A stretch of 6,617 nucleotides of DNA, from positions 1 through 6,617 of the forward strand of contig JAZBOH010000201.1 in assembly GCA_036351055.1 (NCBI GenBank), in the 5' to 3' direction. The notes beneath the pieces were generated by a model, which worked only from the letters and a program-made list of their open reading frames with translations, searched no databases and was not told the DNA's origin. Every line of letters starts with the position of its first letter. The first letter of the stretch is position 1. Shown in pieces: positions 5,768 through 6,617 of the stretch. The stretch comes from JABDPF01 sp036351055. GTDB taxonomy: Bacteria; Pseudomonadota; Gammaproteobacteria; Xanthomonadales; SZUA-36. Both the position numbers and the translations under genes were made by a program.

Positions 5768-6617
5768 GAATTTTCCGGCAGAAAACGGCTGTCCTGGGGC
5801 TGGTGGTCGGCCTGCTGGCCGCGGCGGCAAGCGTTGCCCAGGTGCCGGCCGCGCCCCAGGCAGATCCCCAGATCACCAGTCTCGACCAGCTGCTACAGGT
5901 GGTGCGCGAACAGCAGCAGCGCCAGCGCCAGCTCAATGCCGAGCGGGAGCGCGAGTTTATCCGCGACAAACAACGCCAGGAGCAATTGCTGGTTCAAGCC
6001 AGGCGCGACTTCGAGCGACGCCAGCTTGAGAACCAGCCACTGGTAGCGGTCACCGAGAAGAACAAGGGGGAAATCGCCAGCCTCGAGCGGGAACTGAAGC
6101 AGCTGGTTCAGGAGATGGGAGACCTTTCCACCACCTTCCACGAGTTCGCCGGCGATTTTTCCGCCGTGTTGCAGGAGTCCATGATTACCGCCCAGCTGCC
6201 AGAGCGCAGCGAGCAACTGCAGGCGCTTGCTGCCAGCCGCGGCCAGCCGACCATAGCCGAGATAGAGGCGCTATGGCTGTACCTGCAGGAAGAGATGACG
6301 GAGGCGGGTAAGGTGGCGGTGTTCCAGGCGCCGGTGGTTGCCGCGGACGGCACCGCCCAGAGCCGGCAGGTGCTGCGCATTGGTACCTTTTCTGCTTACA
6401 GCGACGGCGAATTCCTGCGCTACGTTCCCGAGACCGGTGAGTTGTTGTTGCTCAGCCGGCAGCCACCGGCGCGATTGCGTGCCGAGGCGAGACATTTCAT
6501 CGAGCAGCCCACTGGCGTGGCGCCGGTAGTGGTCGACCCAACTCGCGGCAACCTGCTGGGCATGCTGGCCTTCAGTCCCAGTCTGCGTGAGCGGATAGAG
6601 CAGGGCGGTTCCATTGG
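5764..6617 (+). CDS. MotA/TolQ/ExbB family protein, TtpC-like, N-terminal periplasmic part (cut by the right edge)
   Basis: The frame is open from the ATG at 5764 to the right edge (284 full codons). Residues 1-25 are a signal peptide (VLGLVVGLLAAAASVA). Residues about 38-120 are a Gln/Arg/Glu-rich coiled coil, partly encoded by short CAG/CGCCAG runs near 5911-5930. A periplasmic domain follows, with LWLYLQEEMTEAGKV, RIGTFSAYSDGEFLRY and GNLLGML. This layout matches the long ExbB-like proteins known as TtpC, shown in Vibrio to be needed for TonB2-dependent iron-siderophore uptake. Full-length members run to about 450 residues, with the three-helix MotA/TolQ/ExbB proton-channel domain at the C-terminus, which lies outside this window. 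That final assignment therefore rests on the N-terminal domain and the DUF3450 neighbour. The start overlaps the previous stop (ATGA), so expression is coupled. Confidence 0.88.
   Translation, partial: MRIFRQKTAVLGLVVGLLAAAASVAQVPAAPQADPQITSLDQLLQVVREQQQRQRQLNAEREREFIRDKQRQEQLLVQARRDFERRQLENQPLVAVTEKNKGEIASLERELKQLVQEMGDLSTTFHEFAGDFSAVLQESMITAQLPERSEQLQALAASRGQPTIAEIEALWLYLQEEMTEAGKVAVFQAPVVAADGTAQSRQVLRIGTFSAYSDGEFLRYVPETGELLLLSRQPPARLRAEARHFIEQPTGVAPVVVDPTRGNLLGMLAFSPSLRERIEQGGSI

Noticed and set aside
5911..5930. CAG/CGCCAG short tandem run as a phase-variable repeat
   Set aside because: It is in frame, imperfect and short, and simply encodes the Gln/Arg-rich coiled coil.

Overview
The window looks like chromosomal DNA of a Gram-negative gammaproteobacterium, probably a marine one. 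Two genes encode lipoproteins with clear lipoboxes. They are followed by the start of a TonB2-type energy-transduction operon (DUF3450 protein, then a long MotA/TolQ/ExbB protein with a periplasmic N-terminal domain), an arrangement known from Vibrio, Shewanella and relatives. The taxonomic call is inference from gene content; there is no rRNA or other marker here.

Layout. Bases 1-383 (minus strand) carry the 5' part of a membrane protein that runs off the left edge. Bases 384-770 hold no intact gene. They contain a broken gene end (about 545-740) whose translation matches a domain of the dehalogenase-like protein further right, an 11-bp inverted repeat (529-539/602-612) and a small GC-rich dyad. 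Bases 771-2657 encode a 628-aa lipoprotein with an N-terminal domain shared with its neighbour, two tandem DUF1330-like domains and a 12-cysteine C-terminal domain. After 84 bp, bases 2742-4808 encode a 688-aa lipoprotein: a complete haloalkane-dehalogenase-like alpha/beta hydrolase, then a full-length version of the shared domain, then the same 12-cysteine domain. A 182-bp gap with a perfect 7-bp stem-loop leads to the DUF3450 gene (4991-5767), which overlaps by 4 bp the TtpC-like gene (5764 to the right edge).

How the parts fit. The two lipoproteins are almost certainly a functional pair: same strand, short gap, same kind of signal peptide, same C-terminal 12-cysteine module and a second shared domain, but different middle modules. 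The decayed copy just upstream suggests that the locus once held a third family member. The modular plan (lipid anchor, variable catalytic or binding module, constant ISPxG/PxGW domain, constant 12-Cys tail) is the most novel feature of the window. The DUF3450/TtpC operon is probably a separate transcription unit for TonB-dependent uptake. Its remaining genes (expected exbB, exbD, tonB and a TPR protein) lie beyond the right edge. A functional link between it and the lipoproteins is possible but not shown.
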